DNA of 64,000 bases. Source: Alphaproteobacteria bacterium. Its GTDB lineage: Bacteria; Pseudomonadota; Alphaproteobacteria; SMXS01. The stretch spans positions 186,001 through 250,000 of the forward strand of contig JANQQJ010000024.1 of assembly GCA_028284945.1 (NCBI GenBank). Reading direction: 5' to 3'. Shown piece after piece: positions 24,613-37,711 of this stretch (its first letter is position 1; every line of letters begins with the position of its first letter). The position numbers and the translations under genes are program-made. Under the pieces are notes generated by a model. It was not told the DNA's origin. It saw only the letters and a program-made list of their open reading frames with translations, and ran no database searches.

Positions 24613-25757
24613 ATTCCGATCATGGTAAAGAAGATCGCGAAAAAAGCGTCCAGAACAATGATCATGAAAATGGCTTCAACGACGGAAAGCGTTGTGTGCC
24701 GGCCCAGGCTTTCAGCGCTGCTTTTGACCTGCATGCCTTCATGGCAGCCGATTAGCGCGATGATCGCCCCGAAAATCGGGGCCTTGATCAGACCGACACT
24801 GAAATTTTCGATGGTAAAGGCCGCCTGGGCCCGTTCGACAAACAGCGCCGGCGAAATATCCAGCGCCGCCCAGCTGATGACCAAACCCCCCAGAATGCCA
24901 ACAATGTCGGCATAGAATGTGAGGATCGGCATCATGATGACCAGGGCGACAAAACGCGGTAGCACCAACGTCTCAATCGGCGAAATCGACATCACATTCA
25001 TCGCATCGATTTCCTGATGCAGTTGCATCGACCCGATTTCCGCGGTGAACGCGCTGCCCGACCGGCCCGCGATCATGATCGCGGTCAGCAGAATACCGAA
25101 TTCCCGCAGCACCGCGAACACGACCATATCGACAGTAAAGATCTCAGCCCCAAATAGCCTGAGCTGGTGCGCCCCCTGATAGGCAATGACAATACCAATC
25201 AGGAAAGAGATCAGGCCAACGATCGGCAGGGCATTAACGCCGACCAGTTCCATCTGGCTGATGGTCGCGGTAAGCCTGAACCGTTTCGGGTGCAGCGCCC
25301 CGCTGATCAGCGACTCCAGGACCAGTCCAACAAAGCCAAGTGCTGAGCGCATCTTGTCGAAGGCGGTTATGACGCCGCCGCCGACATCCTCAACCAGACG
25401 CAGGAATTGCGGCCGGTCCGGCGGCTCGACAGCGCAGGGCTGATCGTGTTCTTCCGCCTGGTCCATCAGGCTGCGCTGCTCTGGCGTGCAGCCGACATGT
25501 TCAACCGGCACGCCGCGTTCACGGAAGTCCCGCTCAGTGCGGTAAAGCAGCCAGGCGCCGACAGTATCCATGTAGCGAATCTGGGTCATGTCGAACAGGA
25601 CACCGCGTGTGATCGACTTGCCGACCTGGGTCAGCTGCTGGAAGACGGACGCAGAGTGCCTGACGGTCCAAGCGCCGCCAAATTTGACCCAAAGCGCGTC
25701 ACCATCGGGCTCCATGATGACCCACGGTGCGTCGTCAATTGCCAGACTGTGATCCAT
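24609..25757 (-). CDS. mlaE: MlaE-type permease with N-terminal STAS domain
   Basis: A 382-residue protein. Residues 1-100 form a STAS-like domain (ITRGVLFDMTQIRYMDTVGAWLLYRTERDF) that in E. coli is a separate protein, MlaB. The rest is the MlaE permease: SQMELVGVNALPIVGLISFLIG, the loop REFGILLTAIMIAGRSGSAFTAEIGSMQ with a conserved EIDAMNVM, and several membrane helices to the end. The frame opens much further upstream, but the ATG at 25757 is followed by the STAS domain and has AAGGA before it. It is first in the operon mlaE-mlaF-mlaD-lipoprotein; no mlaC is present. Confidence 0.92.
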   Translation of the reverse strand: MDHSLAIDDAPWVIMEPDGDALWVKFGGAWTVRHSASVFQQLTQVGKSITRGVLFDMTQIRYMDTVGAWLLYRTERDFRERGVPVEHVGCTPEQRSLMDQAEEHDQPCAVEPPDRPQFLRLVEDVGGGVITAFDKMRSALGFVGLVLESLISGALHPKRFRLTATISQMELVGVNALPIVGLISFLIGIVIAYQGAHQLRLFGAEIFTVDMVVFAVLREFGILLTAIMIAGRSGSAFTAEIGSMQLHQEIDAMNVMSISPIETLVLPRFVALVIMMPILTFYADIVGILGGLVISWAALDISPALFVERAQAAFTIENFSVGLIKAPIFGAIIALIGCHEGMQVKSSAESLGRHTTLSVVEAIFMIIVLDAFFAIFFTMIGI

Positions 25758-25895
25758 GGCATCGTCCTTGTTCGCGGACGTCAGTATCACAGAGTGTCCA
25801 AAGGCTTGGCAACCACCCCTCTTACATATGGATTCCGAGCACCTGATTAGTGGCATCCCGCTTGCCGGATGACGGCGACGCGCTATTCTCGGCGT

Positions 25896-26471
25896 ATGAA
25901 AACACCGACAGATGTGCTGGATTTTTGGTTTCCGCCCGAGACCCGGCCCAGTGCAGAACACCCGGACGGGCAACACCGCGACGCCTGGTTCGAGAGCGAC
26001 CCCGCCTTTGACCGGCAAATCCGCGACCTGGGCGGTGACCTCCTCACCTCAGCCAAACAGGGCTCATTGGATGACTGGCAGTCAGGCGCGGAAGCCGCGC
26101 TGGCTCTGGTGATTGTGCTGGACCAGTTCCCGCGAAATATCTTCCGCGACAGTCCAAAGGCCTTCGAAACAGATGCCAAGGCACTGGCTGTTGCAGACGC
26201 AGCCATCACCCGGGGGTTTGATCAGAGTCTCTATAAACAGATGCGGCTTTTTCTCTACATGCCGTTCCAGCATGCTGAAGACCTCGCCGTTCAGCGCCGG
26301 TCTCTGGATCTGTATGCGCGCTTTGACGATGACTGGCTCTTCAGCTTTGCCAAGTGGCACCACGATGTGATTGCGCGATTCGGCCGGTTTCCGCACCGAA
26401 ACGGTGTATTGGGCCGCGAAAGCACCGAGGCCGAGATCGACTTTTTGGAGAGCGGCGAGAGCCTATTTTAG
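25896..26471 (+). CDS. DUF924 family protein
   Basis: A protein of about 191 residues. It starts MKTPTDVLDFWFPPETRPS and has WFESDPAFDRQIRDLGGD, LALVIVLDQFPRNIFRDSPKAFETD, LFLYMPFQHAEDLAVQRRSL and KWHHDVIARFGRFPHRN, all characteristic of DUF924 (bacterial YcaQ-unrelated, TPR-like helical fold). The function is unknown. An in-frame ATG at 25869 would add nine residues; I prefer 25896 because family members begin just before the VLDFWF motif. It is divergent from the mlaE operon. Confidence 0.85.
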   Translation: MKTPTDVLDFWFPPETRPSAEHPDGQHRDAWFESDPAFDRQIRDLGGDLLTSAKQGSLDDWQSGAEAALALVIVLDQFPRNIFRDSPKAFETDAKALAVADAAITRGFDQSLYKQMRLFLYMPFQHAEDLAVQRRSLDLYARFDDDWLFSFAKWHHDVIARFGRFPHRNGVLGRESTEAEIDFLESGESLF

Positions 26472-26562
26472 AGCAGGGACAGTTTCCCGCCAGAACGGCT
26501 TGGCATGACCGGTGGCAACCGATATAAACCGCTCGCATTCAGCTTGGCCACGAGGGACTACC

Positions 26563-26694
26563 ATGGGTGAAGGACAGCTTCCGCTACTCATCGCGTTCAT
26601 GATTTTTGTACTTGCAGTGATGGGCGGCCTGGCCGTGCTGTTTTCCAAGTACATGAAAAACCGTTCGGAAATGTCGGACACTCGGGAAGACTAA
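26563..26694 (+). CDS. Small single-pass membrane protein
   Basis: A 43-residue protein: MGEGQLPLLIAFMIFVLAVM followed by GGLAVLFSKYMKN and an acidic, hydrophilic tail (SDTRED). One membrane helix spans about residues 7-28 with the basic SKYMKNR end on the inside. The ATG has GAGGGA five bases upstream. The frame is open further back but without a ribosome site. The role is unknown; no family is recognised. Confidence 0.6.
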   Translation: MGEGQLPLLIAFMIFVLAVMGGLAVLFSKYMKNRSEMSDTRED

Positions 26695-26704
26695 GCCTCC
26701 CCGC

Positions 26705-26729
26705 CGGGCGCCAGCATCAGCGGCGCCTG
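26705..26729. terminator. Possible bidirectional hairpin between convergent genes
   Basis: An inverted repeat CGGGCGCC / GGCGCCTG with a 9-base loop lies between the stops of the small membrane protein and the phosphoesterase. No T run follows, so termination is only a suggestion. Confidence 0.35.
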
Positions 26730-26736
26730 ATCAATT

Positions 26737-27522
26737 CTACGCGAATCTTGGATTGACCGGCGTGTGCAGCCACGACCGGGTCTGACCGGCTATCACCAGA
26801 CAGGTCAGCTTACCGGTGAGATAGGCACCCGTATCGATTCCGATGCGGCTTGGCCGCTTCTCGGACGGCCAAACCTCCGGCTCATAGCTGACAGAATGAC
26901 CGTGGACGATAATTTTGCCGTGATCTTTTTTTGAACGCAGAAAGGGCTCGCGAATCCAGATCAGGTCTCCAGGGTCCTGATCCTCCACCGATCGCCCGGG
27001 GCGAATACCGGCATGCGCGAACGCATAGTCCCCTTCAATATGGAAATTCTTAAGGGTCTTTAAAAAACTCAGATGGGCGGCGGGCAGGGCGCCGGCCAGA
27101 CGGTCACGCAACGCGCCTGCCGTGTCTTTTTCATCCCAGCCACCGGGCAATTTGATTCCATAGCTTGCCAGGGTCGCATCACCGCCATTCATGACCCAGT
27201 CAGAGATCGCAGCCGGACGCTCAAGAAAGCGAAGCATCAGGTCTTCGTGATTGCCGATCAGGTTGATGCAGTCAAAACCTTCCGGCCGCTGCGATATCAA
27301 CATGTCGATTACACGGCGGCTCTCTTCCCCGCGGTCGACATAGTCCCCAAGTGTAATAAGGACCTTTCGGAACCCCTCATAAGGGATTGCATCCTTGGCG
27401 ATATCGGTCAGTAAAGCTGCAAGCAGGTCGGCACGCCCATGAATATCGCCGATGGCATAAATCCGGGTCTGGTCCGGTGGCTCCGCCGGAGATCGCCGCG
27501 ATGAAAAAAGCGACCGGATCAT
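26737..27522 (-). CDS. Calcineurin-like metallophosphoesterase
   Basis: A 261-residue phosphatase with the PPP-type metal motifs GDIHGRADLL, LGDYVDRGEESRRVIDML, LIGNHEDLMLRF, and later AHAGIRPG and VHGHS. This arrangement matches bacterial serine/threonine protein phosphatases and the ApaH-like group; the true substrate is unknown. I start at the ATG at 27522 (MIRSLFSSRRSPAEPP), which leaves 31 bases to the ankyrin gene; a longer frame from 27618 would overlap that gene by 65 bases. It probably shares a transcript with the ankyrin gene. Confidence 0.88.
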   Translation of the reverse strand: MIRSLFSSRRSPAEPPDQTRIYAIGDIHGRADLLAALLTDIAKDAIPYEGFRKVLITLGDYVDRGEESRRVIDMLISQRPEGFDCINLIGNHEDLMLRFLERPAAISDWVMNGGDATLASYGIKLPGGWDEKDTAGALRDRLAGALPAAHLSFLKTLKNFHIEGDYAFAHAGIRPGRSVEDQDPGDLIWIREPFLRSKKDHGKIIVHGHSVSYEPEVWPSEKRPSRIGIDTGAYLTGKLTCLVIAGQTRSWLHTPVNPRFA

Positions 27523-27553
27523 CCCATGCCTCTGGGCGCTGACGGACGCGGTC

Positions 27554-28120
27554 TCACTGCCCGGCGACGGCCGCGTCGAAGGCCTGAACAACTCGTCTGG
27601 ACCGGGCGCGTTCTGCATGATCGCGCGGTTCCAGCCCCGTATAGTCCGCCAGGTTCGGGTCTGCCCCGGCTTCGATCAACAACCGCATAATCTCCAACTC
27701 ACCGGCGCGGATCGCCTTGATGAGCGCTGTTTCCCCGCTATTGTCGGGGAGGTCGAGATCCGCTTCTGCGTAGATGAGCAATGCAACAATATCGACATTG
27801 CCGCGCGCCGCACCGACCATCAACGCCGTTTCGCCGTTGGTCCGGTCAACCAGATCAGGGCGGGCGTTGTATTCGAGCAGAGACCTGACGATGCTGGCAT
27901 CGTTCTCGCGCGCCGCAAAGACCAGCGCCGGGACCTTGTCCTGGTCATAGACGTTCGCGCTGCCACCATTAACGAGGTACGACAGAACTTCGTTATAGGC
28001 ACGTTTTTCGATGTTACGGATGAACTGGGCGTCTGCAGGCATCTGCGCCGACACGCCGGAAAATCCTGAAAACACGACCACCAAAACGAGCGCCGCCCCA
28101 CGACCCCATAATTTTTTCAT
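27554..28120 (-). CDS. Exported ankyrin-repeat protein
   Basis: A 188-residue protein with a signal peptide (MKKLWGRGAALVLVVVFSGF, cleavage near SAQ) and about four ankyrin repeats: VLSYLVNGGSANVYDQDKVP, VRSLLEYNARPDLVDRTNGE, TALMVGAARGNVDIVALLIY and TALIKAIRAGELEIMRLLIE with following GADPNLADYTG. Ankyrin repeats bind proteins; in the periplasm the partner is unknown. It is divergent from the SCO gene, with 55 bases between starts, and upstream of the phosphatase. Confidence 0.9.
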   Translation of the reverse strand: MKKLWGRGAALVLVVVFSGFSGVSAQMPADAQFIRNIEKRAYNEVLSYLVNGGSANVYDQDKVPALVFAARENDASIVRSLLEYNARPDLVDRTNGETALMVGAARGNVDIVALLIYAEADLDLPDNSGETALIKAIRAGELEIMRLLIEAGADPNLADYTGLEPRDHAERARSRRVVQAFDAAVAGQ

Positions 28121-28175
28121 AGCGCTCTCGATTCCTTCTTATCTCTGCGGCCCGCGGCCTATATATAGGGCCAAG

Positions 28176-28793
28176 ATGGTTACTGCTTCCAGTTTTGTCC
28201 CCGCTTTTCGACGTCGTCTCGCCATGGCCGCACTTTTAGCCGGTTTGGCACTATTGGCTGTGGGCCTGTCCGGTTGCGACAGCAGCTGCCGTGTTCAAGG
28301 CGATCCGTCGGTCCCCATCGGCGGTGATTTTGCGCTGGTCGACCATACCGGCAAGCAGGTCTCTCAAGCTGACTTTACCGGCGCCTATCAGCTGGTTTAT
28401 TTCGGCTTTACCTACTGTCCCGATATCTGCCCGACCGAACTGCAGGAGATGTCAGCCGCGCTTGATCTGTTGGGTCGCGATGCCGCCAAAATCAAACCGA
28501 TCCTGATCACCATCGATCCCGAGCGTGATGATGTCGAGGCGATGGCGACCTATGTCAGCCACTTCCATCCCTCCCTGATCGGCCTGACAGGAACGCCGGA
28601 GCAGATCGCTGCCGCGGCAGGAGCCTACCGCGTGTTTTACACCAAAGAAGCCTCGCCTGACGCGCCGGAAGACTATTTGATGAACCATTCTTCCTATGTC
28701 TATGTGATGGACTGCCAGGGCCGCTACATCCGCCATTTCTCCATGGGCGCAACAGCCGATGAAATAGCCAAAGGCCTGAAAGCCCTGCTTTAG
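28176..28793 (+). CDS. SCO1/SenC family copper-binding protein
   Basis: A 205-residue thioredoxin-fold protein. The N-terminus has a hydrophobic segment (AMAALLAGLALLAVGLSG) ending in a lipobox-like LSGC, so it is likely a lipoprotein or anchored. It carries the copper site YCPDICPTELQEM (CxxxC) and the third ligand His in DYLMNHSSYVYVMD. SCO proteins deliver copper to the CuA centre of cytochrome oxidase or act as thiol-disulfide reductants. The ATG at 28176 is preferred over a longer frame because it places the signal sequence at the start. No oxidase genes are adjacent. Confidence 0.92.
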   Translation: MVTASSFVPAFRRRLAMAALLAGLALLAVGLSGCDSSCRVQGDPSVPIGGDFALVDHTGKQVSQADFTGAYQLVYFGFTYCPDICPTELQEMSAALDLLGRDAAKIKPILITIDPERDDVEAMATYVSHFHPSLIGLTGTPEQIAAAAGAYRVFYTKEASPDAPEDYLMNHSSYVYVMDCQGRYIRHFSMGATADEIAKGLKALL

Positions 28794-28875
28794 CCCGTCG
28801 AACCACCGCTTACCTTCCCATTGATTCTCAAGTCGTTTTACCGCTCTGGGTAGAAGCCTGCATGCCGTGCTTTAC

Positions 28876-28916
28876 AAATGACTGTTGGTCAATTATTTAA
28901 TGACCAAAGGTCATTT
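28876..28916. promoter_or_regulatory. Double palindromic operator, probably for the TetR regulator
   Basis: Two 13-base palindromes, TGACTGTTGGTCA (28879-28891) and TGACCAAAGGTCA (28901-28913), are separated by 9 bases. With AAA and TTT flanks the whole 41-base region is itself an inverted repeat (14 of 16 positions per arm). It lies 22 bases before the SDR start; the TetR gene is next downstream. TetR-family proteins bind such sites as two dimers. Confidence 0.65.
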
Positions 28917-28938
28917 ATAGAATGGAAAGGAAGGCGAT

Positions 28939-29787
28939 ATGAGCAAGACAGAAAAATCCGTCCTGATTACCGGGTGTTCGTCAGGTATCGGCGCGGCAGC
29001 CGCGTTGGCGATGAAAAACGCGGGGTGGCGTGTCGTCGCCACAGCGCGTGATCCTGACTCGCTGGCCAGCCTTGCAAACGCCGGATGCGAGACGCTGGCG
29101 CTTGACGTCACCGATGAAGCATCGATGACCGCGGCTGTCGCGGCAGCGGGGCCGGTCCATGCCCTGGTCAACAACGCCGGTTACAGTCAGTCCGGTGCGC
29201 TGGAGACCCTCGACATGGACGCCGTACGCCGGCAGTTCGAGACCAATGTGTTCGGCCTGCTGCGCCTGACCCAGCTTGTCCTGCCGCCGATGCGCGAACG
29301 GGATGATGGGCGGATCATCAACATCTCGTCCATGGGCGGCAAAATCACCTTCCCCGGCGGCGGCGTCTATCACGCGACGAAATTTTCTGTCGAAGCCCTG
29401 TCCGACGTGCTGCGATACGAAGTCGCCAAGTTCGGCATCAAGGTCGTGATCGTGGAACCGGGGCTGATCAGGACAAAATTCGCTGAGGCTGCAACGGCTG
29501 CGATGGCCACAGGCGCCGATTCTGCAGGCGGCCCTTATGGCACCTTTAATCATGAGCTGGAGCAGGTCATGGCCGACGGCTACAACAAAGGCCCGCTGGC
29601 CGCGCTGGCCGGACCACCGGAAGCCGCGGCGAAGGTTATCGAGCGCGCATTAACAACGCCAAAACCTAAAACACGGTATAAAGTCACCGCTTCCGCCCAT
29701 GTGCTGATGGGTATGAATAAACTGCTGACCGATCGGATGTGGGACGGGTTTCTAGGTACCAGTTTCCCGCAGCCGGGAAAGACATAG
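28939..29787 (+). CDS. SDR-family oxidoreductase
   Basis: A 282-residue short-chain dehydrogenase: VLITGCSSGIGAAAALAMKNAG (cofactor site), LVNNAGYSQSGALETLD, the catalytic Ser in IINISSMGGKI, and Tyr/Lys in YHATKFSVEALSDVLRYEVA. The form with CSSGIG and YHATK is common in proteins acting on retinol-like or lipid alcohols, but the substrate is unknown. The start has AAAGGAAGG before it. The TetR gene follows after 6 bases, and a double palindromic operator lies upstream, so the pair is probably repressed together. Confidence 0.92.
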   Translation: MSKTEKSVLITGCSSGIGAAAALAMKNAGWRVVATARDPDSLASLANAGCETLALDVTDEASMTAAVAAAGPVHALVNNAGYSQSGALETLDMDAVRRQFETNVFGLLRLTQLVLPPMRERDDGRIINISSMGGKITFPGGGVYHATKFSVEALSDVLRYEVAKFGIKVVIVEPGLIRTKFAEAATAAMATGADSAGGPYGTFNHELEQVMADGYNKGPLAALAGPPEAAAKVIERALTTPKPKTRYKVTASAHVLMGMNKLLTDRMWDGFLGTSFPQPGKT

Positions 29788-29793
29788 GGATAG

Positions 29794-30444
29794 GTGAGTA
29801 CACCTCTGGCAAAACAGCGCGCGCGCACGGACGCAGAAAAGGACCAGCGCCGGGCCAATCTGCTGGCCTCAGCCCGCGGTTTGCTGGAGGAACGCCATCT
29901 CGACGATATCAAGATCGCCGACGTCAGCGCCCGTGCCGGGGTCGCCAAAGGCACCGCCTATATCTATTTCCCGACCAAAGAGACGCTGTTTCTCAGCGTT
30001 CTGCAGGACGAACTGGCCGCCATGTTTAGCGCGCTGGAAACCCACCTGACTGCAAATACAGGCCAGGCTGACCGCTTTGCATCTTTTCTGGCCGGAGAAT
30101 TGGCCAGTAACCCGCTTCTGCTGGATCTGCTATCCAACCTGCATAGCAGGCTTGAGACCAATCTGGCCTTTGACGACATCAAGGCGTTCAAGCTCTACCT
30201 GGCTGGTCAGTTGGCCCATTTGGGCGCGTTGATGGAGCGGGCCTTCAATCTGGAGAGCGGGAAGGGCGCCGGGCTGCTCCTGCACGGCTTTTCGCTGGCA
30301 GTGGGCTTGGCCCAATTCGCCCGCCCGACAGCGCCTGCGCGCGAGGTTCTCGACACAGTGCCTGAACTTACCTCGATGAAAATCGACTTTGAGGCCGAAT
30401 TCTCCCAAGCGCTCAAACAGTTAGTCGATGGGGTAAGCCGCTAG
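29794..30444 (+). CDS. TetR/AcrR family transcriptional regulator
   Basis: A 216-residue repressor from a GTG start 6 bases after the SDR gene. The N-terminal helix-turn-helix reads IKIADVSARAGVAKGTAYIYF followed by PTKETLFLSVLQDEL, the TetR signature. The C-terminal ligand-binding part is helical. It most likely binds the double TGAC/GTCA palindrome before the SDR gene and is induced by a small molecule, perhaps the SDR substrate; this is inferred from position. Confidence 0.9.
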   Translation: MSTPLAKQRARTDAEKDQRRANLLASARGLLEERHLDDIKIADVSARAGVAKGTAYIYFPTKETLFLSVLQDELAAMFSALETHLTANTGQADRFASFLAGELASNPLLLDLLSNLHSRLETNLAFDDIKAFKLYLAGQLAHLGALMERAFNLESGKGAGLLLHGFSLAVGLAQFARPTAPAREVLDTVPELTSMKIDFEAEFSQALKQLVDGVSR

Positions 30445-30458
30445 CAGCCGCCGCATCG

Positions 30459-30488
30459 TTGCAGTTACAAAATTATGACGCACTGCAA
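30459..30488. promoter_or_regulatory. Inverted repeat upstream of phaZ
   Basis: TTGCAG at 30459-30464 and CTGCAA at 30483-30488 form an inverted repeat with an 18-base spacer, about 70 bases before the phaZ start; a further TTGCA occurs near 30505. PhaR-type regulators of PHA genes bind TGC-rich repeats, so this is a candidate site. Confidence 0.4.
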
Positions 30489-30554
30489 AAATCGTTTACA
30501 CTGTATTGCATAAAAGGAGGGCGACTAGACCCATCCAACCGGTGAGGAGGAAAC

Positions 30555-31778
30555 ATGCTCTATCACACCCATGAGTTTGGGCGTATCGCCATGCAACCAG
30601 CCCGCATGATGGCGGAGGCTGGCGAGATGGTTTTCTCCAATCCCTATAATCCGTGGTCACACACTTGGTTCGGCAAGACGATTTCAGCGTCTTGTCACGT
30701 CTTCGAATCCACCACCCGCCGCTTCGGAAAACCCAAATTCGGTCTCGATCAAACCGAGATCGATGGCACAGTCGTGCCGGTGACAGAAGAAATCGTTGGC
30801 CGGAAGACCTTTTGCCAATTGAAGCACTTCGTGCGCGATGCCGACCGCCCCGATGACTCCAGGCTGCTGATCGTGGCCCCGATGTCAGGCCACTTCGCGA
30901 CCCTGTTGCGGGGCACGGTTGAGAGCATGCTGCCGGGCCATGACGTTTATATTACCGACTGGCGCGACGCCCGCATGGTCCCGACCTATGAGGGCAGTTT
31001 CGACCTCGACGACTTCACCGATTACATCGCCGATTACCTGCGGCTTCTGGGCCCCAACACCCATGTGATGGCGGTCTGCCAGCCGGGCCCCGCGGTGCTG
31101 GCTGCAGTCTCAATCCTGGCTGAGGAAGACGATCCCAGCACGCCGGCCAGCATGACCATCATGGGCAGCCCGATCGATACGCGGCGCAGCCCGACCGTGC
31201 CCAACCGGCTGGCCCAGGAACGCCCCTATGAGTGGTTCGAAAAAAACGTCATCAACCGCGTCCCGCCAACGGCACCCGGATTCTGGCGGCAGGTCTATCC
31301 GGGATTTCTGCAACTCACCGGCTTTATGTCGATGAATTTCGACCGGCACTTCGACTCGCACGTCAACTACTACAATCACCTGGTGGAGGGCGACGGCGAC
31401 AGCGCTCAAAAACACCGCGAGTTCTATGACGAATATATGGCGGTGATGGACCTGACAGCAGAGTTCTATCTGCAGACCATCAAGGTCGTGTTCCAGGACC
31501 ACGACCTGCCCCGCGGCTCATGGGTGCACCGGGACCGGCTAATCAAACCGGAAGCGATCCGGAAGACGGCGCTGCTGACCATTGAGGGCGAAAAGGACGA
31601 TATCTCGGGCCTTGGCCAGACCCAGGCCGCGCATGATATCTGCATCAATATCCCGGCCGAGATGCAGCAGGATTATGTGCAGCCCAATGTCGGCCACTAC
31701 GGCGTCTTCAATGGGCGGCGCTGGCACAACGAAATCGCCCCACGGGTCGCCGAGTTCATCCAACGTCACAATGGCTGA
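30555..31778 (+). CDS. phaZ: Intracellular polyhydroxyalkanoate depolymerase
   Basis: A 407-residue PhaZ-type enzyme that releases hydroxyacids from stored polyhydroxyalkanoate granules. Visible features are the N-terminal [50 protein letters not shown], and the lipase-like box [11 protein letters not shown], in which cysteine replaces serine as usual for this group. [14 protein letters not shown] near the end carries the catalytic His. A strong GAGGAG ribosome site precedes the ATG. The next gene overlaps its 3' end by 8 bases. No PHA synthase or phasin is in the window. Confidence 0.93.
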   Translation: MLYHTHEFGRIAMQPARMMAEAGEMVFSNPYNPWSHTWFGKTISASCHVFESTTRRFGKPKFGLDQTEIDGTVVPVTEEIVGRKTFCQLKHFVRDADRPDDSRLLIVAPMSGHFATLLRGTVESMLPGHDVYITDWRDARMVPTYEGSFDLDDFTDYIADYLRLLGPNTHVMAVCQPGPAVLAAVSILAEEDDPSTPASMTIMGSPIDTRRSPTVPNRLAQERPYEWFEKNVINRVPPTAPGFWRQVYPGFLQLTGFMSMNFDRHFDSHVNYYNHLVEGDGDSAQKHREFYDEYMAVMDLTAEFYLQTIKVVFQDHDLPRGSWVHRDRLIKPEAIRKTALLTIEGEKDDISGLGQTQAAHDICINIPAEMQQDYVQPNVGHYGVFNGRRWHNEIAPRVAEFIQRHNG

Positions 31779-32208
31779 GCAGCCGTTCTGGAAACGGAAG
31801 CGCCTCGACGAACTCACAACGCAAGAGTGGGAGTCACTTTGCGATGGCTGTGCGAAGTGCTGCCTGCATAAGCTGGAAGACGCCGATACCGGCGAGATCA
31901 CCCAGACAAATGTCGCGTGCCGCCTGCTCGACCTGAATGAGTGCCGCTGCACGCGCTATCCCGAGCGTAAGCGCCTGGTGCCGGACTGCATGGTCCTGAG
32001 CCCGGAGAACATCGGGGAGCTAGCATGGATGCCGTCAACCTGCGCCTATCGGCTGCTAGCCGAAGGCAAAGACCTGGAAGACTGGCATCCACTGATCTCC
32101 GGCGATCCGGACAGCGTGCACCGAGCTGGAATCTCGGTACGTGGCCGGGCCATTTCAGAACGTGATGCCGGAGACCTGCAGCATCACATGACCGACTGGG
32201 AAATCTAG
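31771..32208 (+). CDS. YcgN/UPF0260-type cysteine-cluster protein
   Basis: A 145-residue protein: [20 protein letters not shown], then the cluster [14 protein letters not shown], followed by [20 protein letters not shown] and VPDCMVLSP, with [20 protein letters not shown] and [11 protein letters not shown]. The eight or so conserved cysteines suggest zinc or iron-sulfur binding; the role is unknown. The ATG lies within the last codons of phaZ (8-base overlap), so translation is coupled. Its 3' end overlaps that of the convergent PBP gene by 4 bases. Confidence 0.9.
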   Translation: MAEQPFWKRKRLDELTTQEWESLCDGCAKCCLHKLEDADTGEITQTNVACRLLDLNECRCTRYPERKRLVPDCMVLSPENIGELAWMPSTCAYRLLAEGKDLEDWHPLISGDPDSVHRAGISVRGRAISERDAGDLQHHMTDWEI

Positions 32209-34031
32209 CGCGCCGCCTGCGTCATAAAGTCACGCCATATTCGCGCCGGCGCGCCGCCGCCGGTGACTTTGGTCATCGGGCTTGAATCGTCGTTGCCAAG
32301 CCAGACACCCGTGACCAGACCATTGGCATAGCCGATGAACCAGGCGTCCCGCCAGGCCTGGCTGGTGCCGGTTTTACCTGCCGACAGAGCATTTTGCAGC
32401 CGGGCAGCACGACCGGTGCCATTGGCGACAACACCCTTCAAGAGCTCGTCCATATCCCGCACGAGCGCCGGCGGCAGAACCGGATCTGACGTCGTTTCCC
32501 GCTGATAGAGCGTTAGCCCCATTGAACCACTTACCTGTTTGATTCCATGGGGAAAGACGGCGTGCCCACCATTGGCCACAACAGCGTAAGCACCCGTCAA
32601 ATCCAGCAGCCGCACCTCGCTCGTCCCGAGCGCCAGGCTGGGTTCGGTGATAATCGGTGTTGTGATGCCCAGCCGCTTCGCCATGCGGATCACCCGGCTG
32701 CGGTCCGCGGATTCAGCGGCCTTAACCGCCACCGTGTTGATCGATTTTGCAAAAGCCGTCTTCAATGACACCGACCCGATATGGCCCCCGCCATAGTTTT
32801 TCGGCTGCCAACCCAGATAAACAAAAGGCGAATCGCGCAGCCGGGTTCCAGGCTTCATCCCGGATTCAAACGCGGCCAGATAGACAAACAATTTGAACGC
32901 AGAGCCCGGTTGCCGTAGAGCGCGGACCGCGCGGTTAAATTCACTGGACCGATAGTCGCGGCCACCCACCATAGCGAGTACCGCCCCGTCGGGCGCCATG
33001 ACCACCACGGCGCCCTGACCGATCTTGCGGTCAGTGCCTTCTTTATCGAGCACATTGGTCAGCGCCTGCTGCGCCAGGACCTGTAGCTTGGGATCAAATG
33101 TCGTCTGGACCATTACGTCCTGCCCGGGTTCGCCGATGTAATCCGGCAGTTCGTCCATCACCCAGTCGACGAAATAGCGCGCATTGTCGCCCGCCGATGG
33201 CTGTACTTTCGGCACGGCGGTGATCATCGAGCGGCGCGACGGGGCCAGGGCCCCGGTTTCGACCATCGCATCGAGGACCAGTTGCATGCGCTGTTCCGCC
33301 GCGGCTGGGTCATTGAGCGGAGAATAACGGCTCGGCGCTTTCAAGAGCCCTGCAATCATCGCTGAGCGGGTCAAAGTAAGGTCACCCACCGGGACGCCGA
33401 AGTACCGCCGGGCGGCTGCATCAACACCATAGGCACCGCTGCCCAAATAAGCCCGGTTCAAATAATGCTCCAGGATTTCGTCCTTGCTTAGCCGCCGCTC
33501 CAGCCCATAGGCCAGCATGATCTCCTGGACTTTACGCTTGGCGGTGCGCTCGGGCGTCAGGAACATGTTTTTGGCGAGCTGCTGGGTGATAGTCGAGCCA
33601 CCCTGCACCAGGTCGCCCGCCCGTAGATTGGCAATCGCTGCGCGCAATATTCCCCAAAAGTCGGCGCCGCCATGCTCATAGAATCGCCGGTCTTCAATGG
33701 CGAGCGCGGCATCAACAAGCGTCTGCGGCATCCCGGCCCGGTCAACCCAGGTTCCGCCCACCCCACCTTCAGCGGCGATCTGTCCGCCATTCCGGTCTAG
33801 CACCGTTACGATAGGCGGCCGGTGGGCGGCAAGAATCTCGTCTATATCGGGAAGTTCAAACGCCCAGATGCCGAGAATTAGGGCAAGCCCGGCAACCGCG
33901 CTACCAATAAGCGTGAGCGCGACACGCAGGCCCCAGCGAGCGGGTTTCTTCTTCGAGGTCTTTCGAGCCGTCTTGCCCTTGGCGGTCTTTTGCTTCGGGG
34001 ACGGCTTAGCCTTGCTCGGCCGTTTGGCCAT
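32205..34031 (-). CDS. Bifunctional penicillin-binding protein 1A family
   Basis: A 608-residue class A PBP. A Lys-rich cytoplasmic tail (1-31) precedes one membrane helix (about 34-55). The glycosyltransferase has [34 protein letters not shown] and [13 protein letters not shown]. The transpeptidase has the active Ser in PGSAFK, SIN at KSIN, and KTGTS. It polymerises and cross-links peptidoglycan in the periplasm. It is shorter than E. coli PBP1a (850) and lacks the extra inserted domain. It follows gyrB by 20 bases on the same strand. Confidence 0.93.
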   Translation of the reverse strand: MAKRPSKAKPSPKQKTAKGKTARKTSKKKPARWGLRVALTLIGSAVAGLALILGIWAFELPDIDEILAAHRPPIVTVLDRNGGQIAAEGGVGGTWVDRAGMPQTLVDAALAIEDRRFYEHGGADFWGILRAAIANLRAGDLVQGGSTITQQLAKNMFLTPERTAKRKVQEIMLAYGLERRLSKDEILEHYLNRAYLGSGAYGVDAAARRYFGVPVGDLTLTRSAMIAGLLKAPSRYSPLNDPAAAEQRMQLVLDAMVETGALAPSRRSMITAVPKVQPSAGDNARYFVDWVMDELPDYIGEPGQDVMVQTTFDPKLQVLAQQALTNVLDKEGTDRKIGQGAVVVMAPDGAVLAMVGGRDYRSSEFNRAVRALRQPGSAFKLFVYLAAFESGMKPGTRLRDSPFVYLGWQPKNYGGGHIGSVSLKTAFAKSINTVAVKAAESADRSRVIRMAKRLGITTPIITEPSLALGTSEVRLLDLTGAYAVVANGGHAVFPHGIKQVSGSMGLTLYQRETTSDPVLPPALVRDMDELLKGVVANGTGRAARLQNALSAGKTGTSQAWRDAWFIGYANGLVTGVWLGNDDSSPMTKVTGGGAPARIWRDFMTQAAR

Positions 34032-34051
34032 ACGCGCTCCGCATGAACCGG

Positions 34052-37700
<3,649 letters not shown>

Positions 37701-37711
37701 CCGCAGCCTGG

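Noticed and set aside
25758-26018. Extended N-terminus of the MlaE permease
   Set aside because: The added residues are Arg/Pro/Cys-rich without family match, and overlap the DUF924 gene on the other strand; the ATG at 25757 has a ribosome site.
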